Positions 19,528 through 28,639 of a stretch of DNA of 64,000 bases are shown here, piece by piece. The translations under genes and the position numbers were made by a program. Position 1 is the first letter of the stretch. Every line of letters starts with the position of its first letter. The stretch lies in NCBI GenBank assembly GCA_018434245.1, contig JAHDPQ010000098.1, positions 29,777-93,776 of the forward strand, written 5' to 3'. The notes under the pieces were generated by a model. That model was not told where the DNA came from and ran no database searches. It was given only the letters and a program-made list of their open reading frames with translations. The DNA comes from Oscillospiraceae bacterium (lineage in GTDB: Bacteria > Bacillota > Clostridia > Oscillospirales > Ruminococcaceae).

Positions 19528-19632
19528 GATATCGTCAATCAATTTACGGCAGCGAGTTTTGCCCTCCGGCACACCGCAGGCATGGGATTAACGATGCAAT
19601 CCGGTTCAGGCCGCCCGGCGGGTACCGCAATT
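19528..19632 (+). other. Second copy of the leader-like element seen before glnA
   Basis: Intergenic, between the binding protein and permease genes. It contains GATATCGTCAATCAA, CAGCGAG, CATGGGATTA and AATCCGGTT in the same order as at 11581-11712, with the hairpin GGATT / AATCC preserved while the loop differs (8 nt rather than 6). Conservation of pairing with loop change points to structure. Confidence 0.4.
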
Positions 19633-19681
19633 TTAATAAAAGTGAACCGATGATATTCCAATAGAAATGGAGGGGACTTTC

Positions 19682-21445
19682 TTGGCCGTCGACCTGAAAA
19701 AGCAAAAGAGCGGCAAGCCCCTGACCCACAACTCGGGGCGGAACGATTTCGCCCTGCTGTTGCAGCAACCTCTGCTGCTTTTTACCATTATTGCCATCTT
19801 TATTTTGCTATTCCTCTTTGTGATGCTGCCCATTTTCAACGTGTTTAAGATGGGGGTCACTAATAAAGAGAATGCCATTTCCCTCCAACCCTTTTTTGAT
19901 ATTATTTCCAACCCCGGTTACCGCCGGACCTTTTACAACAGCATGAAGCTGGGGCTGATTGTGGCCCTAGCGGCCACGGCTTTGGGGTATCTCTTTGCTT
20001 TTTCCATCGCCCGCACCGAAATGCCCGGTAAGCGGTTTTTTCGCACCATTGCCACCCTGCCCATCATCTCGCCCCCCTTCATCCTCTCCCTGTCCATCAT
20101 CTTTTTGTTTGGACGGCAGGGGCTCATTACCCGGTCGCTGCTGGGCATCCGGGATTTTGACGTGTACGGGCTCCACAGTCTGGTGGTGGTGCAGGCCATC
20201 AGCTTTTTCCCGGTAGCTTTCCTCACCCTCAGCGGTATTTTGGAATCCATCGACGATTCGGTGGAGGACGCCGCCCGCAGCATGGGAGCCTCCCGCTGGC
20301 ACATCTTCCGCACGGTGACCCTGCCCTTGTCGGCGCCGGGAATCATTTCCGCCATGCTGCTGGTCTTTATCCAGTCCTTGGAGGATTTTTCCAACCCGGC
20401 TGTCATTGCTGGCGGTTTTTCCACCCTGAGCGTGGAGGCCTACCGGATCATCACCGGTATGTACGACCTCCACGCAGGCTCTATGATGGCGGTGATTTTG
20501 CTTCTGCCCACGGTGGCGGCCTACCTGCTTCAAAAATACTGGCTGCGGAAGAAAAGCTTTGTCACCGTTTCGGGAAAGCCTACCCAAAAGCGGCGCAAAA
20601 TCCACGAGAAGCACATCGTCTTGCCCCTGTTTGTCGGCTGTCTGCTGGTCAGCGGCATCATCCTGCTGTTCTATGGAACCGTGCTGGTAGGAGCCTTTGT
20701 CAAGACCTGGGGCATCAACTACGCTTTTACCTTGGATCACTTTAAATTTGTCTACTCCATGGGCTGGGACGCTATGAAAAACTCCATCACCCTTGCCTTC
20801 TGGGCAGCGCCCATTGGTGGGCTGCTGGGGATGGTCATTGCCTTCCTGACGGTGCGCAAGCGGTTTATCGGCCGCCGGGTGATGGAGGTGGCTTCCATGC
20901 TCACCTTTGCCATTCCCGGTACGGTGCTGGGCATCGGATATGTCAGTACCTTTAACCAAAAGCCCCTACTCCTCACCGGAACCGCCCTGATTTTAATTGC
21001 TGCCTTTACCTTCCGCAACATGCCGGTGGCTATCGAGTCGGGCAGCACCACCCTGCTGCAGATCGACAAATCCATTGAGGAAGCCTCCACTATTTCGGGG
21101 GCGGGCAGCGGACACACCTTTCGGCGGATCACCCTGCCCCTGCTGCGGGGAGCCTTCTTTTCCGGGCTGGTCTACGCCTTTGTCCGGGCCATGACGGCTG
21201 TGAGCGCCATTATCTTTCTGGTATCCCCCCGCTGGCCCCTTGCCACCTCCAAGATATTCTCCCTGTTTGAGGCCAGCAAGTACAGCGACGCCGCCGCCTA
21301 CGTCATGATTATGATTGTGGTGATACTGGTGGCCATCGGCATTATAAACGCTTTGGTTAAATTCTTCCTCAGTCCCCGGGCCAAGGCTCCCGGACGGGAA
21401 GAAGTAGAACGAGCGATCCTTGCACAAGGAGGGGACTGCCCATGA
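19682..21445 (+). CDS. ABC transporter permease, fused double-domain (FbpB/AfuB-like)
   Basis: 587 residues if translation starts at TTG 19682, which has GGAGGGG 6 nt upstream; the in-frame ATG at 19667 has no ribosome site. Two homologous halves each carry about six membrane segments and an EAA loop (first half VEDAARSMGASRWHIFRTVTLP; second half SIEEASTISGAGSGHTFRRITLP). This two-in-one layout is usual for FbpB-type permeases. It forms the channel with the ATPase, whose start overlaps its end by 4 bp. Confidence 0.93.
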   Translation: MAVDLKKQKSGKPLTHNSGRNDFALLLQQPLLLFTIIAIFILLFLFVMLPIFNVFKMGVTNKENAISLQPFFDIISNPGYRRTFYNSMKLGLIVALAATALGYLFAFSIARTEMPGKRFFRTIATLPIISPPFILSLSIIFLFGRQGLITRSLLGIRDFDVYGLHSLVVVQAISFFPVAFLTLSGILESIDDSVEDAARSMGASRWHIFRTVTLPLSAPGIISAMLLVFIQSLEDFSNPAVIAGGFSTLSVEAYRIITGMYDLHAGSMMAVILLLPTVAAYLLQKYWLRKKSFVTVSGKPTQKRRKIHEKHIVLPLFVGCLLVSGIILLFYGTVLVGAFVKTWGINYAFTLDHFKFVYSMGWDAMKNSITLAFWAAPIGGLLGMVIAFLTVRKRFIGRRVMEVASMLTFAIPGTVLGIGYVSTFNQKPLLLTGTALILIAAFTFRNMPVAIESGSTTLLQIDKSIEEASTISGAGSGHTFRRITLPLLRGAFFSGLVYAFVRAMTAVSAIIFLVSPRWPLATSKIFSLFEASKYSDAAAYVMIMIVVILVAIGIINALVKFFLSPRAKAPGREEVERAILAQGGDCP

Positions 21446-22611
21446 GCACCCAGGTACAGAGGATTCCGACCGAAACAGCCGGTGACCTGCGCCGGTTCAG
21501 TGGCAAGAGCAGCGGAGTGGAAATGCGGGACATCACCAAGATTTTCCCCACTCCCGAGGGCACCGGAGAGACCATTGCCGTCAACCACATCAATCTGGAG
21601 GTAGCCGACGGGGAGCTGGTCACTCTGCTGGGACCTTCCGGCTGCGGAAAAACCACCACCCTGCGGATGATTTCCGGCTTTGAGTACCCCTCTGCCGGGC
21701 AAATCTTTATCGCAGGCCGTGATGTGGCCAACGTTCCGCCCGACAAGCGGGGCATTTCCATGGTGTTCCAGAGCTACGCCCTCTTTCCCCATCTCAGCAT
21801 TTGGGAGAACATCGCCTACGGCCTCAAGGTGCAGAAGCTGCCCCGGGACGAGGTGATGGTGCGGACCGACGCCGTCATCAAGCTAATGCAGCTGGAAGGC
21901 TTTGAGCGCCGCTTCCCCAATCAGCTTTCCGGCGGGCAGCAGCAGCGGGTGGCCCTAGCCCGGGCAGTGGTCATCGAGCCCAGCGTTCTGCTCTTTGATG
22001 AACCACTTTCCAATCTGGACGCCAAGCTGCGGGAGCACATGCGGGATGAACTGCGCTCCATCCAAAAGCGATTGGGCATCACCAGTGTCTACGTCACCCA
22101 CGACCAGAGCGAGGCCATGGCCATCTCCGACCGGGTTGTCATCATGAAGGACGGCAACCTGATGCAGATTGGCACCCCCCAGGAAATTTATGAGTACCCG
22201 GGCTGCAAGTTTGTAGCCAACTTTATCGGCAAGGCCAACTTTATATCCGGACGCTTTCAGGGACTGGAGGGAGAGGGCGCCATCGTTCAGTTTGGAGACG
22301 GTATGCGCTACCGGATTCCCAACCCCGGCGCCATGGAGGGCCTGCGCTTTGGAAACCCCTGTGCCTTGGCCTTCCGCCCCGAATCCGTCAAGCTCTCCAC
22401 CGGGGAGGAGGGAATCCCCGGCACCGTAACCCGGGCCACCTATTTTGGTTCTAAGATCGAGTATGAGGTAGATATTGGCTCCACGGTGCTGACGGTGGAA
22501 ATCTACAATCCCCAGCTCTCCCACCGCTATCAGGAGGGGGACGCCGTCAAGGCCGTGCTGGATCTAGACTGTGTCCGTGTGCTGGCCGACGATGAGCTGG
22601 TGATGGAGTAG
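21442..22611 (+). CDS. ABC transporter ATP-binding protein, FbpC/PotA-like
   Basis: 389 residues. Walker A GPSGCGKTT at residues 64-72, Q-loop in VFQSYALFPH, signature LSGGQQQRVALARA near residue 156, Walker B LLFDEPLSNLD, switch histidine in YVTHDQ. A TOBE-type regulatory region fills the C-terminal third. It powers the permease encoded upstream and completes the three-gene transporter. The gene ends at a bidirectional terminator. Confidence 0.95.
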   Translation: MSTQVQRIPTETAGDLRRFSGKSSGVEMRDITKIFPTPEGTGETIAVNHINLEVADGELVTLLGPSGCGKTTTLRMISGFEYPSAGQIFIAGRDVANVPPDKRGISMVFQSYALFPHLSIWENIAYGLKVQKLPRDEVMVRTDAVIKLMQLEGFERRFPNQLSGGQQQRVALARAVVIEPSVLLFDEPLSNLDAKLREHMRDELRSIQKRLGITSVYVTHDQSEAMAISDRVVIMKDGNLMQIGTPQEIYEYPGCKFVANFIGKANFISGRFQGLEGEGAIVQFGDGMRYRIPNPGAMEGLRFGNPCALAFRPESVKLSTGEEGIPGTVTRATYFGSKIEYEVDIGSTVLTVEIYNPQLSHRYQEGDAVKAVLDLDCVRVLADDELVME

Positions 22612-22630
22612 CACAGTATCCCAAAAAACA

Positions 22631-22660
22631 AAGCCGATACCTTAAGGTATCGGCTTTTCT
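22631..22660. terminator. Bidirectional terminator between convergent genes
   Basis: 11-bp perfect stem AAGCCGATACC / GGTATCGGCTT with loop TTAA. A T-rich tail on the plus strand (TTCTT) and an A-run on the left (AAAAAACA) serve both strands. Confidence 0.85.
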
Positions 22661-22671
22661 TGCTGTTTGAC

Positions 22672-24090
22672 TCAAAGGTCCATTGGTTCCATATCCGGGA
22701 TGTCCAGCTCCTGAGGGTAGGGCGGATCGCCACTCAGGGTGTGGAGGGCTTCATCCTCCCGCAGCTCCCGCAGCACCGAAACGCCCAGAGGAACTGACAT
22801 CAAAAAGGTGACCACATCGGCGGCGGGCTGGGCCACTTGCATCCCCAGAATCCCCAGCCGGGGAACCAGTGCCCATAGGAACACTATGAGGAATATCCCT
22901 TGGCGGCTGACGGCTAAAATACTGGCCTTAAACGCCTTGCCCATGGTTTGCAGCATCATGTTGTTGATGATGATCCAACCCAACAGGGGAAAGACCACGC
23001 AGACCATCCGCAGGGCAAAAGCACCGATGCGGATGACTTCCGGGTCGTCCCGGCGGAATAGGGCTATCACCTGTGGGGCCAAAACAAAGCCGCAGATGGA
23101 GATGCCCAGCATAAACACCGTGGCGACCTGCACGCAGAACCAAAAGGCCCGGCGCACCCGGCTGTAGAGCTTGGCTCCGTAATTGAAGCCGCAAACCGGC
23201 TGAAAGCCCTGGCCGAATCCGATGATGGCGGAGCTTGCAAACATGGCCACCCGGTTGACCACCGACATGGCGGCAATGGCGGCGTCCCCAAAGCCTCCCG
23301 CCGTTTGGTTGAGGACTACAATGGCCACGCTGCCCAACCCCTGCCGGAAGAGAGAGGGCAGGCCTCCCCGCAAAATCTCCTTATAGTTTTGCAGCCTGGG
23401 GGAAAAATTTTGCAGGCGAACGGGAACATTTCCCCCCCGCAGGCAGCCCACCAGCAGCAGAATACAGCTGACGGTCTGACTAATCATGGTGGCAAGGGCA
23501 GCCCCCCCCACTCCCAGATCAAAGACAAAGATAAACAAAGGATCCAGCCCCACATTGAGAATGGCTCCGCTGGTCATGCCAATCATGCCGTAAAAGGCGC
23601 TGCCCTGCAATCGCAGCAGGTTGTTCAGGGTCAGGGAGCAGCACATCCAAGGGGCCCCCATCAGGATAAAGCGTATGTAGGAGACGGCGTGGGGCAGGAT
23701 GGTATCGGTGGCTCCCAGCAGAAGGGCCAGCGGCTCCAGCATCAGGGAGCCTGTCAGGAAGAGCAAAGCACCAGCCAGCCAGGAGGACACCGCTCCGGTG
23801 GCGGCCATTTTGGCGGCTTCGTCCACGTTTTGGGCCCCCAGCTGGCGAGAGATGTAGTTCCCCGAGCCATGGCCGAAAAAGAAGCCCACCGCCTGAATCA
23901 TGGCCATCAGGGAAAAGGCAACCCCTACACCCGCCGTGGCGCTGGTACCGATTTGCCCCACAAAATAAGTATCCGCCATGTTGTACATGGCAGAAATCAG
24001 CATGGATGTAATGGTGGGTACCGCCATTCTGCAAACCAGACGCTCCACCGGCGTCTGGGTCATCATCCGATATTTCTCTTCTCTGGTCAT
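22672..24090 (-). CDS. MATE family efflux transporter
   Basis: 472 residues from ATG 24090, which follows GGAGG by 6 nt; the open frame to 24369 is read-through into the leader. It has about twelve membrane segments in two related halves, with the family's opening pattern (PTITSMLISAMYNMADTYFVGQIG) and the mid-protein INVV-like block GLPSLFRQGLGSVAIVVLN. It would export drugs or metabolites by sodium or proton antiport at the cytoplasmic membrane. Own promoter; divergent from the aldo/keto reductase. Substrate not predictable. Confidence 0.93.
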   Translation of the reverse strand: MTREEKYRMMTQTPVERLVCRMAVPTITSMLISAMYNMADTYFVGQIGTSATAGVGVAFSLMAMIQAVGFFFGHGSGNYISRQLGAQNVDEAAKMAATGAVSSWLAGALLFLTGSLMLEPLALLLGATDTILPHAVSYIRFILMGAPWMCCSLTLNNLLRLQGSAFYGMIGMTSGAILNVGLDPLFIFVFDLGVGGAALATMISQTVSCILLLVGCLRGGNVPVRLQNFSPRLQNYKEILRGGLPSLFRQGLGSVAIVVLNQTAGGFGDAAIAAMSVVNRVAMFASSAIIGFGQGFQPVCGFNYGAKLYSRVRRAFWFCVQVATVFMLGISICGFVLAPQVIALFRRDDPEVIRIGAFALRMVCVVFPLLGWIIINNMMLQTMGKAFKASILAVSRQGIFLIVFLWALVPRLGILGMQVAQPAADVVTFLMSVPLGVSVLRELREDEALHTLSGDPPYPQELDIPDMEPMDL

Positions 24091-24115
24091 CCTACGCCTC
24101 CTTCCGGGTGCTTTT

Positions 24116-24144
24116 ATTATACCGTTGCCCACCGCCGTTTGCAA
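24116..24144 (-). promoter_or_regulatory. MATE gene promoter
   Basis: Minus strand TTGCAA (24144-24139), 17 bp, TATAAT (24121-24116). Confidence 0.75.
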
Positions 24145-24258
24145 GGAGAAAGCCATGATACCCAAGAGCAAAGTGCAGGATGGGGGAAGCTGACTTGTTT
24201 CCGGAGCAAAATCCTGCCGCCAGAGTCTTCTCATCTGCCGCCCCTTCCCTCCCAACGA

Positions 24259-24287
24259 TTGACGGAACTTTCTTCTCTGCTTATAAT
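24259..24287 (+). promoter_or_regulatory. Aldo/keto reductase promoter
   Basis: TTGACG at 24259-24264, 17-bp spacer, TATAAT at 24282-24287; GGAGG and the GTG start follow 30-40 bp downstream. Confidence 0.8.
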
Positions 24288-24326
24288 GGAACTGGAATCT
24301 ATAGAATGACCCGAAGGAGGATGCTT

Positions 24327-25463
24327 GTGGAAAAAAGAGTCTTCGCAAAAACCGGGGAAGAAATTTCACTGCTGGGGCTTGGCAACATGCGGCTGCCTGT
24401 TTTGGAGGGGGATGCCTCCAAGATCGATTACCCGGCTGCTCAGGCCCTGATTGACAGAGCCTTGGAAGCGGGCCTCAACTACTTTGATACAGCGTTTGTC
24501 TATCACGGAGGGAAGTCGGAGGCTTTTGTGGGACAGGCTCTGGTCCGCCGCCATCCCCGGGAAAGCTTTTACTTGGCCACCAAGATGCCCCCGTGGAATC
24601 TAAAGTCGGCCCAGGATCTCCACACCATCTTCGAAAAGCAGCTGGAGCGCCTGCAGGTGGATTACATTGACTTTTACCTGCTCCACAACATTTCGGTGGA
24701 GCACCTTGCTATCTTCGAGCGGGTTCAGGCCTATGAATTCCTGCGGGAAAAGCAGGCTCAGGGCAAGCTGCGGCATCTGGGGTTTTCCTTCCACGACCGT
24801 CCGGGGCTGCTGCGTAAGCTGGTGGAACAGTACCCTTGGGACTTTGTGCAGATTCAGCTGAACTATATGGACTGGGAGGATCAAAACGCCAAGGAGCAGT
24901 ACGCAATTTTGGAGGAAAAGGGAATTCCCGTTATCATCATGGAGCCGGTGCGGGGCGGAGCCCTGGCCAACCTGCCGGCAGAAAGCGAGCGGGTTCTAAA
25001 GCAGGTAAACCCCAGGGCCTCCACCGCATCCTGGGCCATTCGCTTTGCCGCCCAGCTGCCGGGGGTTCTGACGGTGCTCAGCGGCATGAGCAACCGGGAG
25101 CAGCTGGAGGATAACCTTGCCACTCTCTCCCCTCTCACTCCCCTGTCCAATGAGGAGGAGGAGGCCATCCGGCGGGCGGTGGACATCTACCGGAAAAACG
25201 GCACCGTGCCTTGTACCGCCTGCGGCTACTGTATGCCCTGCCCCTTTGGGGTGGATATCCCCAAGGTGTTTGCCATGTACAACCACTACCAAAGTACCCA
25301 TAGCGAAGGCTCCTTGGGCGACTCCTCCCAAGTGCTGGCAGAAGCCGGTCCCCAAAGCTGCACCGCCTGCCAAGCCTGTGTGGAAAAGTGCCCCCAGAAC
25401 ATCGCCATTCCGGATCAGATGGAGATCATTGCCCAAAAGGTTGAGGAAGTTTTGGCGCCGTAA
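24327..25463 (+). CDS. Aldo/keto reductase with C-terminal 4Fe-4S clusters
   Basis: 378 residues from GTG 24327, with GGAGG 6 nt upstream. In-frame ATGs at 24306 and 24321 lie before or against that site. The TIM-barrel AKR domain has its catalytic tetrad at D54, Y59, K86 and H120. A C-terminal ferredoxin-like region adds C296-C299-C302-C305 and C345-C348-C351-C355, each followed by Pro or near it, so two clusters are expected. Such enzymes are common in anaerobes and may use ferredoxin or NAD(P)H. Monocistronic. Substrate unknown. Confidence 0.93.
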   Translation: MEKRVFAKTGEEISLLGLGNMRLPVLEGDASKIDYPAAQALIDRALEAGLNYFDTAFVYHGGKSEAFVGQALVRRHPRESFYLATKMPPWNLKSAQDLHTIFEKQLERLQVDYIDFYLLHNISVEHLAIFERVQAYEFLREKQAQGKLRHLGFSFHDRPGLLRKLVEQYPWDFVQIQLNYMDWEDQNAKEQYAILEEKGIPVIIMEPVRGGALANLPAESERVLKQVNPRASTASWAIRFAAQLPGVLTVLSGMSNREQLEDNLATLSPLTPLSNEEEEAIRRAVDIYRKNGTVPCTACGYCMPCPFGVDIPKVFAMYNHYQSTHSEGSLGDSSQVLAEAGPQSCTACQACVEKCPQNIAIPDQMEIIAQKVEEVLAP

Positions 25464-25510
25464 GCCGAGGGAAAGGCTTTGGAGCATCCGACATTCATTC
25501 ATAAACGCAA

Positions 25511-25543
25511 AAAAGCGGAAAGCAATATGCTTTCCGCTTTTTG
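25511..25543. terminator. Bidirectional terminator between AKR gene and pnp
   Basis: 13-bp perfect stem AAAAGCGGAAAGC / GCTTTCCGCTTTT, loop AATAT, with A and T runs on either side. Confidence 0.9.
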
Positions 25544-25557
25544 TATGCCGGTTGGCG

Positions 25558-27681
25558 TTACTGATTCTGCTGCTCTCTTTCCGCCTTCTTCTCCATGGCG
25601 ATGAGGGCATCCTTGCGGGAGAGGTTGATCCGGCCCTGAGAGTCGATTTCGGTAACCTTGACCAGCACCTCGCTGCCCACGGAAACCACATCCTCCACCT
25701 TTTCCACCCGCTTTGTGTCCAGCTTGGAAATGTGAACCAAGCCTTCCTTGCCCGGGGCAATCTCCACAAAGGCGCCAAAGTTCATTAGCCGGGTGACCTT
25801 GCCCTTGTAGAAGGCTCCCACCTCGGGGTCCAGGGCAATGGTCTTGATGACGGACAGGGCACGCTCGACATTTTTCACGTCGCTGCCCAGCACAAACACC
25901 TTGCCGTCGTCCTCAATGTCGATTTTCACATCGCACTCGGCGCAGATTTTCTGGATCACCTTGCCGCCGGAGCCGATCACTTCCCGAATCTTGTCGGGAT
26001 GGATGGTAATGGTCATCATCTTGGGGGCAAACTCGGAAAGCTCCTCCCGGGGGGCGGGAATTTCCTTGAGGATGATGTTGTCCAAGATGTGGAGCCTTGC
26101 CTTGCGGCATTTTTCCAGAGCAGTTTCGATGATCTCAAAGGTAAGACCCTCGATTTTAATGTCCATCTGAATGGCGGTGACACCCTTGTGGGTTCCGCCC
26201 ACCTTAAAGTCCATGTCACCGAAGAAGTCCTCTACCCCTTGGATGTCCACCATGGTGTCCCAGCGGTCCCCTTCGGTGATGAGGCCGCAGGAGATACCGG
26301 CCACCGGAGCCTTGATGGGGACGCCGGCGTCCATCAGCGCCAGAGTGGAGCCACAGATCGCTGCCTGGCTGGTGGAGCCGTTGGAGGAGAGAATCTCGGA
26401 TACCAGACGGATGGCGTAAGGGAAATCCTCCTCATTGGGCAGGACAGGCTCCAAAGCCTTGGAGGCCAAAGCACCGTGGCCCACTTCCCGACGGCCGGGG
26501 CCCCGGGAGGGTCTGGTCTCTCCCACCGAGTAGGAGGGGAAGTTGTACTGGTGCATATAGCGGCGGAACTCCTCGTGGTCCAGACCGTCCAGCTTTTGGC
26601 GGTCGCTCATGGGGCCAAGGGTGGCAATGGTCAGGCACTGGGTCTGGCCACGGGTAAACATACCGGAACCGTGAACACGGGGGATCAGCCCCACCTGAGC
26701 ATCCAGAGGACGCATCTCATTCATGCCACGGCCATCCACCCGCTTGCCCTGCAGTAGCCACTGGCGCACCACATGCTTTTGCAGCAGGTAGATGCCCTCG
26801 TCAATGAGGTAGAGCTGCTCGGGGTACTCGCTGTCGAACCGCTGATGGATTTCCTCCTTGAGAGGCTGCAGCCGGGCTTCCCGAACGTTTTTGTCGTCGG
26901 TATCCATGGCCTGCTGCATCTGGGCGGTAAATTCATCCTTCAGAGCACTGAGCAGCTCCTCGGGAACATTTTTAGGCTCAAAGGGAATCTTGGTTTTGCC
27001 GATCTGGGCCTGCACATCCTTGATAAACTCTACCAGACGTTTGATTTCCGGGGCGGCGGCCTTGATGCCTCCCATAATCAGCTCTTCAGCAACCTCATGG
27101 GCGGCGGCTTCGATCATACAGATGGTGTCGCCGTTACCCACAATGGTGAGGAACATTTCGGAAACTTCCCGCTGGGCTTCATCGGGGTTGAGGATATACT
27201 CGCCGTCTACATAGCCGACATTGACTCCGGCGATGGGGCCGTTCCAGGGAATATCGGAAATGGAAAGGGCAAAGGAAACCCCCAGCATACCGGCAATTTC
27301 CGGCTGGTAGTCCTGATTGGCCGACATAACGGTCATCACAACGCCTACATCGTTGCGCATGTCCTTGGGGAAGAGGGGGCGGATGGGGCGGTCCACCAGA
27401 CGGCTGGCCAAAATGGCCTTGTCGCTGGGGCGGCCTTCCCGCTTGAGGAAGGAGCCGGGGATTTTGCCCACGGCATAGAGTTTTTCTTCGAAGTCCACGG
27501 AAAGGGGGAAGAAATCGATGCCTTCCCGGGGCTTGTCGCTCATGGTGACGTTGCAGAGCACGGTGGTGTCGCCGTAGCGGACCAGAGTGCTACCACCGGC
27601 CAGAGCGCACATTTTTCCCACCTCAAATTGGATAGGCTTGCCGGCAAAGGTGGTTTCGAACACTTTAAAATTTTCGAACAA
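25558..27681 (-). CDS. pnp: Polyribonucleotide nucleotidyltransferase (PNPase)
   Basis: 707 residues from TTG 27681. The in-frame ATG at 27696 is part of the ribosome site: ATGGAGG gives GGAGG 8 nt before the TTG, and the resulting N-terminus MFENFKVFETTFAG matches the family. Two RNase PH-like domains, then a KH domain (IREVIGSGGKVIQKI) and an S1 domain (GKVTRLMNFGAFVEIAPGKEGLVHIS). The enzyme degrades RNA 3' to 5' with phosphate and is a degradosome component. It sits downstream of rpsO, the classic order, although a terminator lies between them. Confidence 0.97.
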   Translation of the reverse strand: MFENFKVFETTFAGKPIQFEVGKMCALAGGSTLVRYGDTTVLCNVTMSDKPREGIDFFPLSVDFEEKLYAVGKIPGSFLKREGRPSDKAILASRLVDRPIRPLFPKDMRNDVGVVMTVMSANQDYQPEIAGMLGVSFALSISDIPWNGPIAGVNVGYVDGEYILNPDEAQREVSEMFLTIVGNGDTICMIEAAAHEVAEELIMGGIKAAAPEIKRLVEFIKDVQAQIGKTKIPFEPKNVPEELLSALKDEFTAQMQQAMDTDDKNVREARLQPLKEEIHQRFDSEYPEQLYLIDEGIYLLQKHVVRQWLLQGKRVDGRGMNEMRPLDAQVGLIPRVHGSGMFTRGQTQCLTIATLGPMSDRQKLDGLDHEEFRRYMHQYNFPSYSVGETRPSRGPGRREVGHGALASKALEPVLPNEEDFPYAIRLVSEILSSNGSTSQAAICGSTLALMDAGVPIKAPVAGISCGLITEGDRWDTMVDIQGVEDFFGDMDFKVGGTHKGVTAIQMDIKIEGLTFEIIETALEKCRKARLHILDNIILKEIPAPREELSEFAPKMMTITIHPDKIREVIGSGGKVIQKICAECDVKIDIEDDGKVFVLGSDVKNVERALSVIKTIALDPEVGAFYKGKVTRLMNFGAFVEIAPGKEGLVHISKLDTKRVEKVEDVVSVGSEVLVKVTEIDSQGRINLSRKDALIAMEKKAEREQQNQ

Positions 27682-27819
27682 AATAAAGTCCTCCATTTTG
27701 GTTGCCGGCCGGACCTTAGGTGAACTTTAGCAATAAATCCAGTGGATAAGGGTGGGGTTTATCCCCTCGATTCACTGCTAAAAATACACGCCAAGGCCGT
27801 CCGGAAGGGTGAATAGACG

Positions 27820-27868
27820 AAAAAAGAAAAAACAGGCACAAGACGTCCGGAATGCGGGCGCCTTGTGC
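27820..27868 (-). terminator. rpsO terminator or attenuator before pnp
   Basis: On the minus strand a 10-bp stem GCACAAGGCG / CGTCTTGTGC (one G-T pair) with a 13-nt loop, followed by TGTTTTTTCTTTTTT. The leader between this and pnp also contains GGATAA / TTATCC, a hairpin of the sort used in PNPase autocontrol. Confidence 0.85.
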
Positions 27869-27919
27869 GTCATTGTTATCTTTTTAAGCCTGTTTCCTGC
27901 ATGATCCTGTGTTCCGGCC

Positions 27920-28186
27920 TTACTTGCGCAAGCCCAGCTTGGCAATCACAGAACGGTACAGCTCGATGTCGGTCTTTTGCAGGTAGTTGAGCAGACCTCT
28001 GCGCTGTCCTACCATTTTCAGCAGGCCGCGGCGGCTGTGGTGGTCCTTCTTGTGGATTTTGAGATGCTCGGTCAGATCGTTGATGCGGCGGGTCAGAATG
28101 GCGATCTGAACCTCGGGGGAACCGGTGTCTTTTTCGTGACGGCGGTTATCCGCGATCACCTCGAACTTTTGCTCCTTGAGCAGCAT
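27920..28186 (-). CDS. rpsO: 30S ribosomal protein S15
   Basis: 88 residues from ATG 28186, preceded by AGAGGTG; nine further codons upstream are rejected. [29 protein letters not shown] is the standard S15 start, and [25 protein letters not shown] is its conserved 16S rRNA-binding part. Primary binding protein of the small subunit. Own promoter. Confidence 0.98.
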   Translation of the reverse strand: MLLKEQKFEVIADNRRHEKDTGSPEVQIAILTRRINDLTEHLKIHKKDHHSRRGLLKMVGQRRGLLNYLQKTDIELYRSVIAKLGLRK

Positions 28187-28285
28187 ACTATCACCTCTAA
28201 AAAATATTCCCATGTCCTAGAAAAGGGCGGGTGAAAAGCTTTGCAAAAAGCCTTTGTCCCTTATCCAAGAGCAGGGTACCCGTAG

Positions 28286-28314
28286 AGTATAACATAACCC
28301 GCCCGGGTTGTAAA
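28286..28314 (-). promoter_or_regulatory. rpsO promoter
   Basis: Minus strand TTTACA (28314-28309), 17 bp, TATACT (28291-28286). Confidence 0.75.
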
Positions 28315-28326
28315 GCAATCCTCTAC

Positions 28327-28404
28327 AAAAACGGCCGGACGGTTGCCCGTCCAGCCGCTGGTTTTCTCCGCGATGCAAACGCAAGGCACGGCTTTGGACC
28401 GTGC
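28327..28404 (-). terminator. Tandem minus-strand hairpins in the rpsO-DUF378 gap
   Basis: Hairpin GCACGG / CCGTGC at 28386-28404, then GGCTGGACGG / CCGTCCGGCC (one wobble, minus strand) with loop GCAA and GTTTTTG after it (28356-28327). This is a good minus-strand terminator, but no minus-strand gene ends just before it. The closest is the TPR gene, 590 bp away on the far side of a plus-strand gene. Confidence 0.6.
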
Positions 28405-28568
28405 ATCTGTTAATCACGGACGCTCAAAGGCCCACGCGTAACGTGTAAAACCGATGTTAGTGTGAGCCGGTGCCGGTACTTTTATACCACGCCTGCCGGA
28501 CTTTACAGTTTGTTCACGTTTTTGCATAAACCAGGCCCGCCGGGCAACAATACCTTTGCACGGGCATT

Positions 28569-28614
28569 GGGATGCCATTTGCATCCCCACTCTACCGAGC
28601 GCCGTTTTCGGCGC
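28569..28614 (+). other. Leader hairpins before the DUF378 gene
   Basis: Two perfect hairpins: GGGATGC / GCATCCC (5-nt loop) and GCGCCG / CGGCGC (TTTT loop). They lie 25-70 nt before the start codon. With 28405-28568, which shows nothing clear, they fill the gap between rpsO and DUF378. Confidence 0.45.
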
Positions 28615-28639
28615 AATCTTAAGGATAAGGAGTATTTTT

